Assembly (NCBI GenBank): GCA_003152315.1
Contig: PLZV01000057.1
Coordinates: forward strand, 136,065-200,064
From: Verrucomicrobiota bacterium
GTDB lineage: Bacteria > Verrucomicrobiota > Verrucomicrobiia > Palsa-1439
Direction of reading: 5' to 3'
Length of the DNA: 64,000 nucleotides
Part shown: piece after piece, positions 18,887-27,474 of the stretch
Position numbering within the stretch: the stretch's first letter is position 1
Layout: each line of letters begins with the position of its first letter
Notes under the pieces: model-generated
The model's input: only the letters and a program-made list of their open reading frames with translations
Told to the model about the DNA's origin: nothing
Database searches by the model: none
Program-made: the position numbers and the translations under genes

Positions 18887-20953
18887 ATGATTTTTCAATT
18901 CCGGCGGTCCTTCGTACTGGTCGCGGTCGCTTTTCTCTTCACCAGCTTTGCGGCCAGGATTTTCGCGGCGGATGCGGTTGATCCGCAGCGGGCGGCGATT
19001 GATGAGGCGGTGGCGCGGGTGAAGCCGTCGCTGGTACGAATCCAGGTGGTGGCGACGCAGTATTACCAGGGGCGCGAGGTGAAGTATGAGGCGAGCGGGA
19101 GCGGAGTGATCATCACGAAGGAAGGTCACGTGATAACGAACCATCACGTGGCGGGGCATGCGACGCGGATCGTGGTGATCCTGCCGAGCAACGAGGAAGT
19201 GCCGGCGGAGTTGGTGGGGACGGACGCACTGGCGGACATTTCGGTGGTGAAGTTGAAGCCGGAGAGCCCGCGGGAATTCACGCCGGTTGAGTTTGGGAAT
19301 TCGGATTTGATGCGGGTGGGCGACTCGGTGCTGGCGATGGGCAGTCCACTGGCGATGTCGCAATCGGTGACACTGGGGATCGTGAGCAATGTGAAGATGG
19401 TGATGCCACAGGCGTTCGCTTCGGGGCGGTTTACGCTCGACGGGGAGGACGTGGGTTCGCTCGTGCGCTGGATCGGGCACGACGCGGACATTTATCCCGG
19501 CAACTCGGGCGGGCCGCTGGTGAATTTGAAAGGGCAGGTGGTCGGGATCAACGAAATCAGTTTTGGGCTGAGCGGGGCGATTCCCGGCAACCTCGCGCAG
19601 GCGGTCGCGCACCAGTTGATGGAGAAGGGGCACGTGAGCCGGAGTTGGCTGGGCGTGGAGGTCCAACCGTTGCTGAAGGAGGACAAGGGTGATCGGGGAG
19701 TGTTGATTGGGGGCGTGGTGGCGGATTCGCCGGCGGCGAAGGCGGGATTCGAATCGGGCGACGTACTGGTGCGGCTGGCGGACAAGAACGTATTGGTGCG
19801 ATATGCGGAGGAGATCCCGTTGTTGAACCAGATGGTGGCGGATTTGCCGATTGGTCAGGAGTTTGAGGCGATCGTGGTGCGTGACGGCAAGGAGAAGACG
19901 TTGAAGGTGCGGACGACGGAGCGCGAGCCGAGCCAGCCGAAGACATTTGAATTGAAGCAGTGGGGCATTACGGTGCGTGACATTTCGGCGTTGGCGGAAC
20001 GCGAGATGAAGCTGAAGAGTCGCGACGGAGTGATCGTGACTTCGTTGCGGCCCGGCGGGGCGTGCAGTGATGCGAAGCCGCCGGTGGAGGGGAGCGATGT
20101 GCTGGTGGAGATCAACGGCGCGCCCGTCCGCAACGTGGCGGAGATGATGGAGATCACGGAGAAGATTACCGCGGGCAAGACGAAGCCCGTGCCGACGCGG
20201 CTTGGATTTTTGCGCGGGACGGAGCAGTTGCTGACGGTGCCGAAGGTTGGCCTGAAAGAGATTGAAGATCCGGGGCTCGAAGCGCAGAAGGCGTGGCTGC
20301 CGATTGCGGCGCAGGCGATCACGCGGGATTTGGCGGAGCAACTGGGCAGCCCGGGATTGAACGGCGTGCGCGTCACGCAAGTTTACACGAACAGCGCGGC
20401 GGAGAAAGCGGGGCTGAAGGTTGGCGATTTGATTCTGGCGCTCGACGGCGAGAGTATTTCCGCCTCGCAGCCCGGCGATGAAGAAATTCTCAACACGATG
20501 GTGCGGCAATACAAGATCGGGACGACGGCGACATTGAGCGTGATGCGCGGCGCGGACAAATTGAGTGTGCCGGTGGAGTTGGTGCGCTCGCCGAAACTCG
20601 AACGCGAGATGAAGAAGTACCGCGATGAGGATTTTGAGTTTACGGTGCGGGACATGACGTTTTACGACAAGGTGCATGAGGAGTGGGCGGAAGGGCGGCC
20701 GGGCGCGATGGTCACGGAAGTCAAGGATGGGGGATGGGCCGCGATCGGCCGGCTGAGCAATGGGGACATCATTACGGCGGTCGATGGCGAGCCGGTAACG
20801 GACGTGCTGTCGTTGAAGGAGAAGATGAAACACGTGGCGGCGGAGAAGCGGAAGAGCATCGTGCTGCGCGTCGCGCGCGGGATCCACACGGTGTTTTTGG
20901 AATTGGAACCAAACTGGGACGGACACAAGGAGATCGCGAAAGGAAACCATTAG
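18887..20953 (+). CDS. HtrA/DegP-like serine protease with four PDZ domains
   Basis: A 688-aa periplasmic protease. ATG 18887 gives a proper signal peptide (FRRSFVLVAVAFLFTSFAARIFAAD). The trypsin-like domain has a complete triad: His87 in TNHHVAG, Asp118 in ALADISVVK, Ser207 in PGNSGGP. Four PDZ domains follow, at about 248-350 (SRSWLGVEVQPL), 365-465 (GITVRDISALAE), 480-580 (AGLKVGDLILALDG) and 590-685 (GRLSNGDIITAVDG). DegP/DegQ normally carry two, so this is an extended architecture. It is followed with no gap by a catalytically dead relative, suggesting the two proteins work together in envelope protein quality control. Confidence 0.88.
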   Translation: MIFQFRRSFVLVAVAFLFTSFAARIFAADAVDPQRAAIDEAVARVKPSLVRIQVVATQYYQGREVKYEASGSGVIITKEGHVITNHHVAGHATRIVVILPSNEEVPAELVGTDALADISVVKLKPESPREFTPVEFGNSDLMRVGDSVLAMGSPLAMSQSVTLGIVSNVKMVMPQAFASGRFTLDGEDVGSLVRWIGHDADIYPGNSGGPLVNLKGQVVGINEISFGLSGAIPGNLAQAVAHQLMEKGHVSRSWLGVEVQPLLKEDKGDRGVLIGGVVADSPAAKAGFESGDVLVRLADKNVLVRYAEEIPLLNQMVADLPIGQEFEAIVVRDGKEKTLKVRTTEREPSQPKTFELKQWGITVRDISALAEREMKLKSRDGVIVTSLRPGGACSDAKPPVEGSDVLVEINGAPVRNVAEMMEITEKITAGKTKPVPTRLGFLRGTEQLLTVPKVGLKEIEDPGLEAQKAWLPIAAQAITRDLAEQLGSPGLNGVRVTQVYTNSAAEKAGLKVGDLILALDGESISASQPGDEEILNTMVRQYKIGTTATLSVMRGADKLSVPVELVRSPKLEREMKKYRDEDFEFTVRDMTFYDKVHEEWAEGRPGAMVTEVKDGGWAAIGRLSNGDIITAVDGEPVTDVLSLKEKMKHVAAEKRKSIVLRVARGIHTVFLELEPNWDGHKEIAKGNH

Positions 20954-21838
20954 ATGAAGAGACATTTCACGTTGATTTTGTCCATGGCGCTGGCGGCGTA
21001 TCCCGCGCGAGCCGATGACGCGGCGAAATCCGGGCGCGTGATCCTGGGGAAATACCAGCAGGCGGTGGTCACGGTGAAATTGGCGATCAAGCAGAGCATC
21101 TCGATGGGCGGACGCGATCAGAAATCGGACTCGAAGACCGAGACGACCGGCACAGTCATCGATCCCTCGGGTTTGACGGTCGTCTCGCTGGCGACAACCG
21201 ATCCGAGCAGCGCCATGAAAGATACGTACACCCGCGCGATGGCCGCCCGCGGCGCGGACATGTCGCAGTTCAAATTCGAAAGTGAGTTGACCGATGTGAA
21301 GATTGTGCTCACGGACGGCACGGAAATTCCGGCGGAAGTCGTCTTGAGGGACAAGGATTTGGATTTGGCGTATCTGCGTCCGTCCGACAAGCCGGCAAAG
21401 CCGCTGCCGTTTGTTGATCTTACGAAGGATGCGAAGGCGCAGATTCTGGACGAGGTGATCGTGGTCAACCGCCTGAACCAGGTGGCGAACCGCGTGCCCG
21501 CGATTTCGATCGGGCGCATCGAAGCGATCGTCGATAAGCCCCGGACGTTTTATGTGCTGGGCCAATCCATGTGGGGTTACGCGCTCGGTTCGCCGGTGTT
21601 TTCACTGGATGGCAAACTCGTCGGTATTCTTTTTCTCCGCAGCGCCAAGACGCAGACTGACCAGTCGAGCGGGTTCATGTTCAGTAATCTCAACGTGTTT
21701 GGCATGATGCCGATCATCCTGCCGGCCTCTGACATCGTCGATGGGGCCAAGCAGGCGTTGGAAGCCAAGAGCCCGGTGCCTGAGGAAAAACCAGCGACGG
21801 AAGAGAAGGCGGCGCCGCCTTCCACCAAGCCAAAGTAG
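20954..21838 (+). CDS. Exported HtrA-like pseudoprotease
   Basis: A 294-aa protein, signal peptide at residues 1-20 (KRHFTLILSMALAAYPARA). The fold follows the HtrA trypsin domain: GTVIDPSGLTVVSLATTD corresponds to the GSG.I...G.I.TN.HV segment but lacks the His; RDKDLDLAYLR keeps the Asp; YALGSPVFSLDGKLVGILF replaces the GNSGGP....G.VVGI segment without the catalytic Ser in the normal setting. No PDZ is present, and the tail is Pro/Glu/Lys-rich. Its ATG directly follows the htrA stop codon, so coupling is likely. It is probably a regulatory or scaffolding partner of the HtrA protease rather than an enzyme. Confidence 0.7.
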   Translation: MKRHFTLILSMALAAYPARADDAAKSGRVILGKYQQAVVTVKLAIKQSISMGGRDQKSDSKTETTGTVIDPSGLTVVSLATTDPSSAMKDTYTRAMAARGADMSQFKFESELTDVKIVLTDGTEIPAEVVLRDKDLDLAYLRPSDKPAKPLPFVDLTKDAKAQILDEVIVVNRLNQVANRVPAISIGRIEAIVDKPRTFYVLGQSMWGYALGSPVFSLDGKLVGILFLRSAKTQTDQSSGFMFSNLNVFGMMPIILPASDIVDGAKQALEAKSPVPEEKPATEEKAAPPSTKPK

Positions 21839-22897
21839 TCAGGGCTTCACTTCGGACAGATTAATCTTCGCGGGATCGGATTGACCAAGGCCGAGACGGG
21901 CGGCGGTGGCGATGTGGGTGGCGAGCGGGCGGATCAGTGGAACCTTGGACTCGCGACCTTTGGCTTCAAGGACGTCGGCGCACAGTGAATCGATGGCAAC
22001 CGGGTCGGTGCTGAAATAGAGCGCGCCATAATGCCATGAATACTGCGGCTTGAATCCCATGCCGCCGGCGTAACCGGCGATCAACCCATCCACGACATTC
22101 AGGACGAGCTTTTGGCGCAGCGGCGGCATGTTGCAGATCTCGGCGATCATCGGGTCGCCGTGTTGGCCGACGGTTTCGAAGCGGCGGGTGTTGTCCACCA
22201 TGCCCAGGGAGAGATTGTAGAGACAGCCCGCCAGGCCGCACACCTCGTGGTTCTGAAGCACGGGGACATTGATGAGTTTGGTGATCGTCTCGGTGACGAG
22301 CTTCGGCAGGTGCGAGCGTTTACTGAGGTCCTGATCGAGGTCCTTCCCGAAAAGCAGGTCGCCCCAGATAAGTTTGCCGGCGAGATTGTCCTGGAAATAA
22401 GCGATCGGCTCCCAGCCAGTCCCATCGATGATAGACACTTCCCGCATTTGATTGGTCGCACCCGTTCTCAAGTAACCCGCCGCGCGCATCTGGATCGGAT
22501 CGCGATCAAACACATAAATGTTGGTGGTGGCCACGCCTGCGGCGCAAAGCCCCTGGGCAATCGCCTCCACCACGGCGCGCCGGGTGGATTGCAGCGGGCC
22601 CGCCTGGGTGTTGATCTTGATGCCGACGGTGTCGTTGCTGGAAACGAAATGCCGCCACGCTGCCGCCTCGTCCTTTTCGCCCGTGAGCGTGTTGATACCC
22701 GCCGCAACCATCGCGTGGACCTTGGTCGCGTCGGCGGTGAAGCTGTCCATCGCAGTTGGATCGCGCACGAGCACGACACGGCTCTTGGAGGCAGCGATGG
22801 AGGGCGGGGAGTTGGTTTCTTCCGCCTGAACGCAGGAGCAGAGGAAGCAACTTAACAGCGGCGCCACAAGGTGACGGATGAGAGGTCGGTGGCGCAT
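21839..22897 (-). CDS. Exported DUF362-domain protein
   Basis: A 352-aa product from ATG 22897; the frame stays open upstream through the end of rho, but the signal peptide starts here (RHRPLIRHLVAPLLSCFLCSCVQAEE). DUF362 features are DTVGIKINTQAGPLQSTRRAVVEAIAQGL near the start of the domain, INVPVLQNHEVCGLAGCLYNLSLGMVDN, LVLNVVDGLIAGYAGGMGF, and STDPVAIDSLCADVLEAKG. DUF362 proteins are often fused to ferredoxin domains, but this one is not. The function is unknown; it is a secreted or lipid-anchored enzyme candidate. It is convergent with the pseudoprotease gene, which ends at the adjacent base. Confidence 0.8.
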   Translation of the reverse strand: MRHRPLIRHLVAPLLSCFLCSCVQAEETNSPPSIAASKSRVVLVRDPTAMDSFTADATKVHAMVAAGINTLTGEKDEAAAWRHFVSSNDTVGIKINTQAGPLQSTRRAVVEAIAQGLCAAGVATTNIYVFDRDPIQMRAAGYLRTGATNQMREVSIIDGTGWEPIAYFQDNLAGKLIWGDLLFGKDLDQDLSKRSHLPKLVTETITKLINVPVLQNHEVCGLAGCLYNLSLGMVDNTRRFETVGQHGDPMIAEICNMPPLRQKLVLNVVDGLIAGYAGGMGFKPQYSWHYGALYFSTDPVAIDSLCADVLEAKGRESKVPLIRPLATHIATAARLGLGQSDPAKINLSEVKP

Positions 22898-22917
22898 GGG
22901 CAGATGCTGCCGCGCGC

Positions 22918-24360
22918 TCAGAACTTCATCGCGAGCAGGAACTCGGCGTTGGAACGAGTCTTCTTGAGCTTCTCGGTGACCAGCTCCATCGCCTCGACGG
23001 GTGGCACGCCCGCGAGCGCTTTCCGCAGGATGTAAATCCGCTCCAGTTCGTCGGGATGATAGAGCAACTCTTCCTTGCGTGTGCCGCTTCGCTCGATGTT
23101 GATCGCGGGGAATATGCGCTTCTCGACGAGGTGCCGATCGAGGCACAATTCCATGTTGCCCGTGCCCTTGAACTCTTCAAAGATGACTTCATCCATGCGC
23201 GAGCCGGTTTCCACTAACGCGGTGGCGATGATCGTAAGCGAGCCGCCCTCCTCGACGTTGCGTGCCGCGCCGAAAAAACGCTTCGGTTTGTGCAGCGCAT
23301 TGGCATCCACGCCGCCCGAGAGGATTTTCCCCGAATGCGGCTGCAACGTGTTGTAGGCGCGCGCGAGACGCGTGATCGAGTCGAGCAGGATGACGACATC
23401 CTTCTTGTGTTCGACGAGACGTTTGGCCTTTTCGAGCACCATCTCGGCGACCTGTGCGTGACGTTCCGGCGCTTCGTCGAAAGTCGAACTGATAATCTCG
23501 GCGTTGACGGTGCGTTTGAAGTCGGTGACTTCCTCGGGGCGCTCGTCGATCAGCAGCACGATAAGGATGGCCTCGGGGTTATTGGTAATGATGGAATTGG
23601 CGATTTTCTGCAACAGGATCGTTTTGCCTGTGCGCGGCGGCGCGACGATGAGGCCACGCTGGCCTTTGCCGATAGGTGTGAAGAGATCCATGACGCGGGA
23701 GTTGATCTCCTCAGACTTCGTTTCGAGGATGAAACGGCTGGTGGGGAAGAAAGGCGTGAGATTATCGAACATAATCTTGTCTTTGGCCTTATCAGGATTG
23801 TCCCGATTGACCGCCTCCACCTTCAAGAGCGCAAAGAAACGCTCCTTATCCTTGGGTGGACGCACCTGACCCGCCACAAGGTCGCCCGTCTGCAGTTCGA
23901 AGCGCCGAATCTGTGACGGCGAAACGTAAATGTCCTCGGGGCAAGGGAGGTAGTTGTACGCCGGCGAGCGGAGGAAACCGAAGCCGTCGGGCAGAATCTC
24001 CAGGACGCCCTCGCCGAACATGGCCCCGTTGCGCTCGGCGTTCTTCTTAAGGATTTCGAAAATAATCTCGTACTTCTTGAGAATGGCGACGGTCTCCACG
24101 CCGCCATCGCGCGCCATCTTCTGTAGGCGCGGCATACTCATGGCCTGAAGGTCGGCGAGGTTCAGGGTCTCGCCGGGCGGCAACTCATTGCGCGCGGCGG
24201 GCACGTCTTCCTTCTCGGCTGTGGCCAGGGCAACGCCCCCACTCTTCTGGGCGTCATCCAGTTTGGTTTGTGCGTCGACTGCGGTGTCAGTTGCCGCAGC
24301 TTTCGGTTCATCACTCTTGCGTGGCCCGATTTTTTCGGGGCTAGTTTTTGCTCGGGGCAT
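22918..24360 (-). CDS. rho: Transcription termination factor Rho
   Basis: A 480-aa hexameric RNA/DNA helicase. ATG 24360 follows an excellent AAGGAGAG. A variable, Lys/Ala-rich N-terminal extension of about 75 residues precedes the Rho N-terminal domain ([18 protein letters not shown]). The cold-shock-like RNA-binding domain follows ([30 protein letters not shown]). The ATPase domain has Walker [23 protein letters not shown], Walker [17 protein letters not shown], the Q-loop region ([15 protein letters not shown]) and the C-terminal [11 protein letters not shown]. Its first 20 nt overlap the end of coaE, so the two are translationally linked. Confidence 0.96.
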   Translation of the reverse strand: MPRAKTSPEKIGPRKSDEPKAAATDTAVDAQTKLDDAQKSGGVALATAEKEDVPAARNELPPGETLNLADLQAMSMPRLQKMARDGGVETVAILKKYEIIFEILKKNAERNGAMFGEGVLEILPDGFGFLRSPAYNYLPCPEDIYVSPSQIRRFELQTGDLVAGQVRPPKDKERFFALLKVEAVNRDNPDKAKDKIMFDNLTPFFPTSRFILETKSEEINSRVMDLFTPIGKGQRGLIVAPPRTGKTILLQKIANSIITNNPEAILIVLLIDERPEEVTDFKRTVNAEIISSTFDEAPERHAQVAEMVLEKAKRLVEHKKDVVILLDSITRLARAYNTLQPHSGKILSGGVDANALHKPKRFFGAARNVEEGGSLTIIATALVETGSRMDEVIFEEFKGTGNMELCLDRHLVEKRIFPAINIERSGTRKEELLYHPDELERIYILRKALAGVPPVEAMELVTEKLKKTRSNAEFLLAMKF

Positions 24361-24967
24361 GATAACTCTCCTTGATGTTCGCCCAAATCGTCCCAGCCTG
24401 CCGGTGTAAAACCGCCAACAGGCCATCGTTCCAAATTACAAAATCGGCACGGTCCATTTTCATTTGCAAGGGCCACTGCGCACGGATGCGCGCGCGGGCC
24501 TGTGCTTCGCTCAACCCCTTTTGCGCCAGGCGCGCGAGTTGTGTCGGCTCACTGCACCCAACGACGACGACGCAGTCAAATTGTGTTTCCGCGGCGACTT
24601 CGTACAGCAACGGAATCGCGACAACGGCGATTTTTGCCGTACCCTCGCGCTCCAGCTTCCTCATGTCCTCCGTCCACATTTTTTCCACCACCGGATGGAT
24701 GACGCGGTTTAGTGCCTCGCGCTTCTGTTCGTCGGCAAACACGGTCTCGCCGAGCTTTGGACGGTTGACCGTCCCGTCCTTGTTCAAAATCTTCGATCCA
24801 AATGTGCGAACGATTTCGTCCCACGTTGACGTCTTGGGTGTCAGGGCCTGATGCGCTAACACGTCGGCATCGATGCCCACCGCCCCTGCCTGTTGCCAGT
24901 GATTAAGGGTCATCGATTTCCCCGTGGCGATGCCACCCGTAAGCCCGACCGTGATTAGTTGTCTCAT
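24341..24967 (-). CDS. coaE: Dephospho-CoA kinase
   Basis: The final step of coenzyme A synthesis, phosphorylation of dephospho-CoA on the 3'-OH. The 208-aa product has P-loop [23 protein letters not shown] with the catalytic Asp, [18 protein letters not shown] and a late [24 protein letters not shown] lid region. ATG 24967 is used; a GTG two codons upstream is possible. The gene overlaps the start of rho by 20 bp. The 287-bp gap on its 5' side (24968-25254) has no gene and presumably holds the divergent promoters of coaE-rho and hpt. Confidence 0.94.
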   Translation of the reverse strand: MRQLITVGLTGGIATGKSMTLNHWQQAGAVGIDADVLAHQALTPKTSTWDEIVRTFGSKILNKDGTVNRPKLGETVFADEQKREALNRVIHPVVEKMWTEDMRKLEREGTAKIAVVAIPLLYEVAAETQFDCVVVVGCSEPTQLARLAQKGLSEAQARARIRAQWPLQMKMDRADFVIWNDGLLAVLHRQAGTIWANIKESYHAPSKN

Positions 24968-25254
24968 TGCCACGTTTTCGCGACCGAATTCATGGAGATA
25001 GTGAACCGATTGAGTGCCAGTGATTCGGGGTAGTTAACTACAAGGAGCCTAGGCAACTTTATGCCGACGTGTTGAAAATAACCTTATCGGCAGGCCACGT
25101 CAAGTGCGCAAATTCACTTTTTCACAGATAATCCCAACCACGGGTGAGGCAACTTGGATGCGCGGTGAAGCTGATCGGTGTGTCTGGTAACCCGTGATTC
25201 CGAGTGGTGCTTTTTCTTTCCCATCGCAGTCAGTTGGGATAGATTATCCAGTAC

Positions 25255-25809
25255 ATGCATCCAATGCGGCAGGATTTGGAGGAAGTTCTCCTCACAGAAG
25301 AGCAGATTCGGCATCGGCTTGATGACCTAGCGATGGAGATTCAGCGGGATTATGCGGAGAAAGACCTCACACTGGTGGCGATCCTCACGGGCAGCGTGAT
25401 GTTTATCGCCGACTTGCTACGCCGGCTCCCCATGCAACTGCGGCTCGATTATGTTGGCGTGTCCAGCTACCATGGCGAAACGCGGTCGACAGGCGAGTTG
25501 ATTCTGACCAAAGCACTGAAGCTTGATGTCCGCGACCGTGACGTGCTCGTCGTGGATGACATCCTCGACACGGGTCTCACCCTCGTAAACATCCGTGCGA
25601 TGCTCCAAAAGCTACAACCGCAGAGCGTGAAGTTCTGCACCTTCCTCGAAAAAGACATTCCGCACCGTGAGAACTTCCAGGCGGACTACGTCGGCTTTCA
25701 CATCCCCAACAAGTTTGTCGTCGGTTACGGACTCGATTACCGCGAGCGTTATCGGAACTTGCCGTATGTTGGTACGCTGCGTCCCGAGGCGATTGCGGCA
25801 AAGCTGTGA
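25255..25809 (+). CDS. hpt: Hypoxanthine phosphoribosyltransferase
   Basis: A purine salvage enzyme that makes IMP or GMP from hypoxanthine or guanine and PRPP. The 184-aa length is typical. Motifs: VAILTGSVMFIADLLRRL near the start, YVGVSSYHGETRSTGEL, the PRPP-binding loop VLVVDDILDTGLTL, and the late ADYVGFHIPNKFVVGYGLDYRERYRNLPYVG block. A nearby ATG at 25264 is a possible alternative start. The stop overlaps the GTG start of the moaD-moaE fusion (GTGA), which is unrelated in pathway but evidently in the same transcript. Confidence 0.95.
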   Translation: MHPMRQDLEEVLLTEEQIRHRLDDLAMEIQRDYAEKDLTLVAILTGSVMFIADLLRRLPMQLRLDYVGVSSYHGETRSTGELILTKALKLDVRDRDVLVVDDILDTGLTLVNIRAMLQKLQPQSVKFCTFLEKDIPHRENFQADYVGFHIPNKFVVGYGLDYRERYRNLPYVGTLRPEAIAAKL

Positions 25810-26444
25810 AGATCACCGTTCAGTTTTTCAGTTTTCTCCGCCAATTGGCTGGTCAAGGTGAGTTGACTCTCAATTTGCCTGATGGTTCCACAGTGGCCGA
25901 CGCCCTGGCGCAACTTCATGGAAAGTTCCCGCAGCTCAAAGAAGCGGAGAAGATGATGCTTATCGCCATCGGCGTGGAATTCGCCACGCGGTCAAGCCAG
26001 CTCCACGACGGTGATGTATTGTCCCTGATGCCGCCATTGCAAGGCGGGAATGGGGCGTCCGCGGATGAACTGCTTCTCACCAACGAATCGATCGACGAGG
26101 TGGGGGCTGCATTGGGTGAATTCAGCGGCGAGGTGGGTGGGGTGGTGACGTTTTTGGGAATTGTGCGCCGTGTCGAGAACGGGAAAGCGATTCGTGCGCT
26201 GGAGTACACCGCCCACCGCGAGATGGCCGAGCATCAATTTCGCGAGCTGCTCGCGGAGACGCACCGGAAGTGGAAGTTGCAACGAATTCGGGTGATACAT
26301 CGTCTTGGCGTAATTGCAGTGGGTGAGTCGTCGCTGCTGGTTCGTGTGGAGGCAGCGCATCGCAGCGAGGCATTTGCTGCGGCGCAGTTCATCATCGACG
26401 AATTGAAGCAGAAGGTGCCGATCTGGAAGAAGGCCGAGCCGTAA
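25806..26444 (+). CDS. MoaD-MoaE fusion, molybdopterin synthase
   Basis: A 212-aa product joining both subunits of molybdopterin synthase, which converts precursor Z (cPMP) to molybdopterin. Residues 1-81 are MoaD-like (ubiquitin fold: VQFFSFLRQLAGQGELTLNLP, ending MPPLQGG at 80-81). A short linker leads into MoaE (about 90-212), with GGVVTFLGIVRR, ALEYTAHREMAE, VIHRLGVIAVGESSLLVRVEAAHR and KQKVPIWKK holding the conserved active-site lysines. MoaD needs a free C-terminal Gly-Gly for thiocarboxylation, so this fusion must be cleaved after residue 81, as reported for the mycobacterial fusion MoaX. GTG start overlaps the hpt stop. Confidence 0.88.
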   Translation: MKITVQFFSFLRQLAGQGELTLNLPDGSTVADALAQLHGKFPQLKEAEKMMLIAIGVEFATRSSQLHDGDVLSLMPPLQGGNGASADELLLTNESIDEVGAALGEFSGEVGGVVTFLGIVRRVENGKAIRALEYTAHREMAEHQFRELLAETHRKWKLQRIRVIHRLGVIAVGESSLLVRVEAAHRSEAFAAAQFIIDELKQKVPIWKKAEP

Positions 26445-26459
26445 CGGTCAGTTTCTGGA

Positions 26460-27470
26460 TCAGGCCCCGTGCTGCACGACATTCTTGGGTGTGCCGGCAA
26501 TAAATGCCGCGATATTCTCCGTGGTCGTGTCGAGAATCCGCTCCAACGCTTCCTGGCTATTGAATGCATTGTGCGGCGTGAAAACCACATTCGGCTTCTT
26601 TAAGACCACATGATTTTGGATCGCGACGCGCAATTTTTCTGGATTCACCGCGTCGCCCAGCAGCGCGCTCTCTTCATAAATAGACTCTTCGCCTTCCAGC
26701 ACGTCCAGACCCGCGCCCGCGAGGATGCCTTGCTCGAGAGCCTGTAGCAGCGCGTCTGTGTTGACCAGCCCGCCCCGGGCCGTATTGATTAGGATGGCGC
26801 CTCGTTTGATCTGGTGGATATTATCGCGATTGATGAGATGATGCGTGTGACAGTTGTACGGCGCGTGCAGAGTGATGATGTCGGAGTGGGCCAGCACGTC
26901 GTTCAACTCGGCGTACTCAAACCCCAGCACCTCGGCCCAAAAGCTATCCCGCTTCACATCGAAGGCCAAAACTTTCATCCCAAACCCGCGTGCGATGCGA
27001 ATTACATGCAACCCAATTCGTCCTGCGCCGACGACGCCGATGGTTTTCCCTTTGAGATCGAACCCGCGCAGCCCGTCCAGTGAATAATTCCCCGCGCGCA
27101 CCCGCACAAAGGCCTCATGGACTTTCCTCGACAGGGCCAGGATCAGCGCGAATGTGTGCTCTGCTACCGTGTTCTCGCCATAGAACGGAACGTTGCACAC
27201 CGTAATCCCGCGTTTCGTGCATTCCGCCACGTCGATGTGATCGAATCCGGTTGATCGTGTGGCGACCATCTTCAACTTGGGCAATTTCGCCAACCGCTCC
27301 GCCGTCAGCTTCGAATAAATGAACGGCGAGATAATCTCCGCATCGGCAATCAGCGCCAGATGTTTGTCCTCCAGGACCTCGCGGAACGCCACCAAGTCGT
27401 GCGCGTGGTCCATGCGCCCGCGCAGATACTTCTCTTCCCAATCGTGAAGTTCGAGAAAGGCGATCTTCAT
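26460..27470 (-). CDS. D-2-hydroxyacid dehydrogenase (D-lactate dehydrogenase type)
   Basis: A 336-aa NAD-dependent oxidoreductase that interconverts 2-keto and D-2-hydroxy acids. Motifs: VATRSTGFDHIDV, NVPFYGENTVAEHTFALILAL, nucleotide-binding GVVGAGRIGLHVIRIA, INTARGGLVNTDAL with the substrate-binding Arg, GAGLDVLEGEE with the Glu of the relay, and TPHNAFNSQEA with the catalytic His. The YGENTVAEHT and FDVKR forms point to the D-lactate dehydrogenase branch. ATG 27470 lies 4 bp beyond the stop of the AsnC-like gene on the same strand, so the two are likely cotranscribed. Confidence 0.88.
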   Translation of the reverse strand: MKIAFLELHDWEEKYLRGRMDHAHDLVAFREVLEDKHLALIADAEIISPFIYSKLTAERLAKLPKLKMVATRSTGFDHIDVAECTKRGITVCNVPFYGENTVAEHTFALILALSRKVHEAFVRVRAGNYSLDGLRGFDLKGKTIGVVGAGRIGLHVIRIARGFGMKVLAFDVKRDSFWAEVLGFEYAELNDVLAHSDIITLHAPYNCHTHHLINRDNIHQIKRGAILINTARGGLVNTDALLQALEQGILAGAGLDVLEGEESIYEESALLGDAVNPEKLRVAIQNHVVLKKPNVVFTPHNAFNSQEALERILDTTTENIAAFIAGTPKNVVQHGA

Positions 27471-27474
27471 TTTC

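Noticed and set aside
18731..21565. A 944-codon minus-strand frame
   Set aside because: Antisense to htrA and its partner; the translation is mostly Arg, His, Leu and Pro with no domain.
24968..25254. Possible small RNA gene between coaE and hpt
   Set aside because: No tmRNA, RNase P, SRP or 6S features and no terminator were found; treated as a divergent promoter region.
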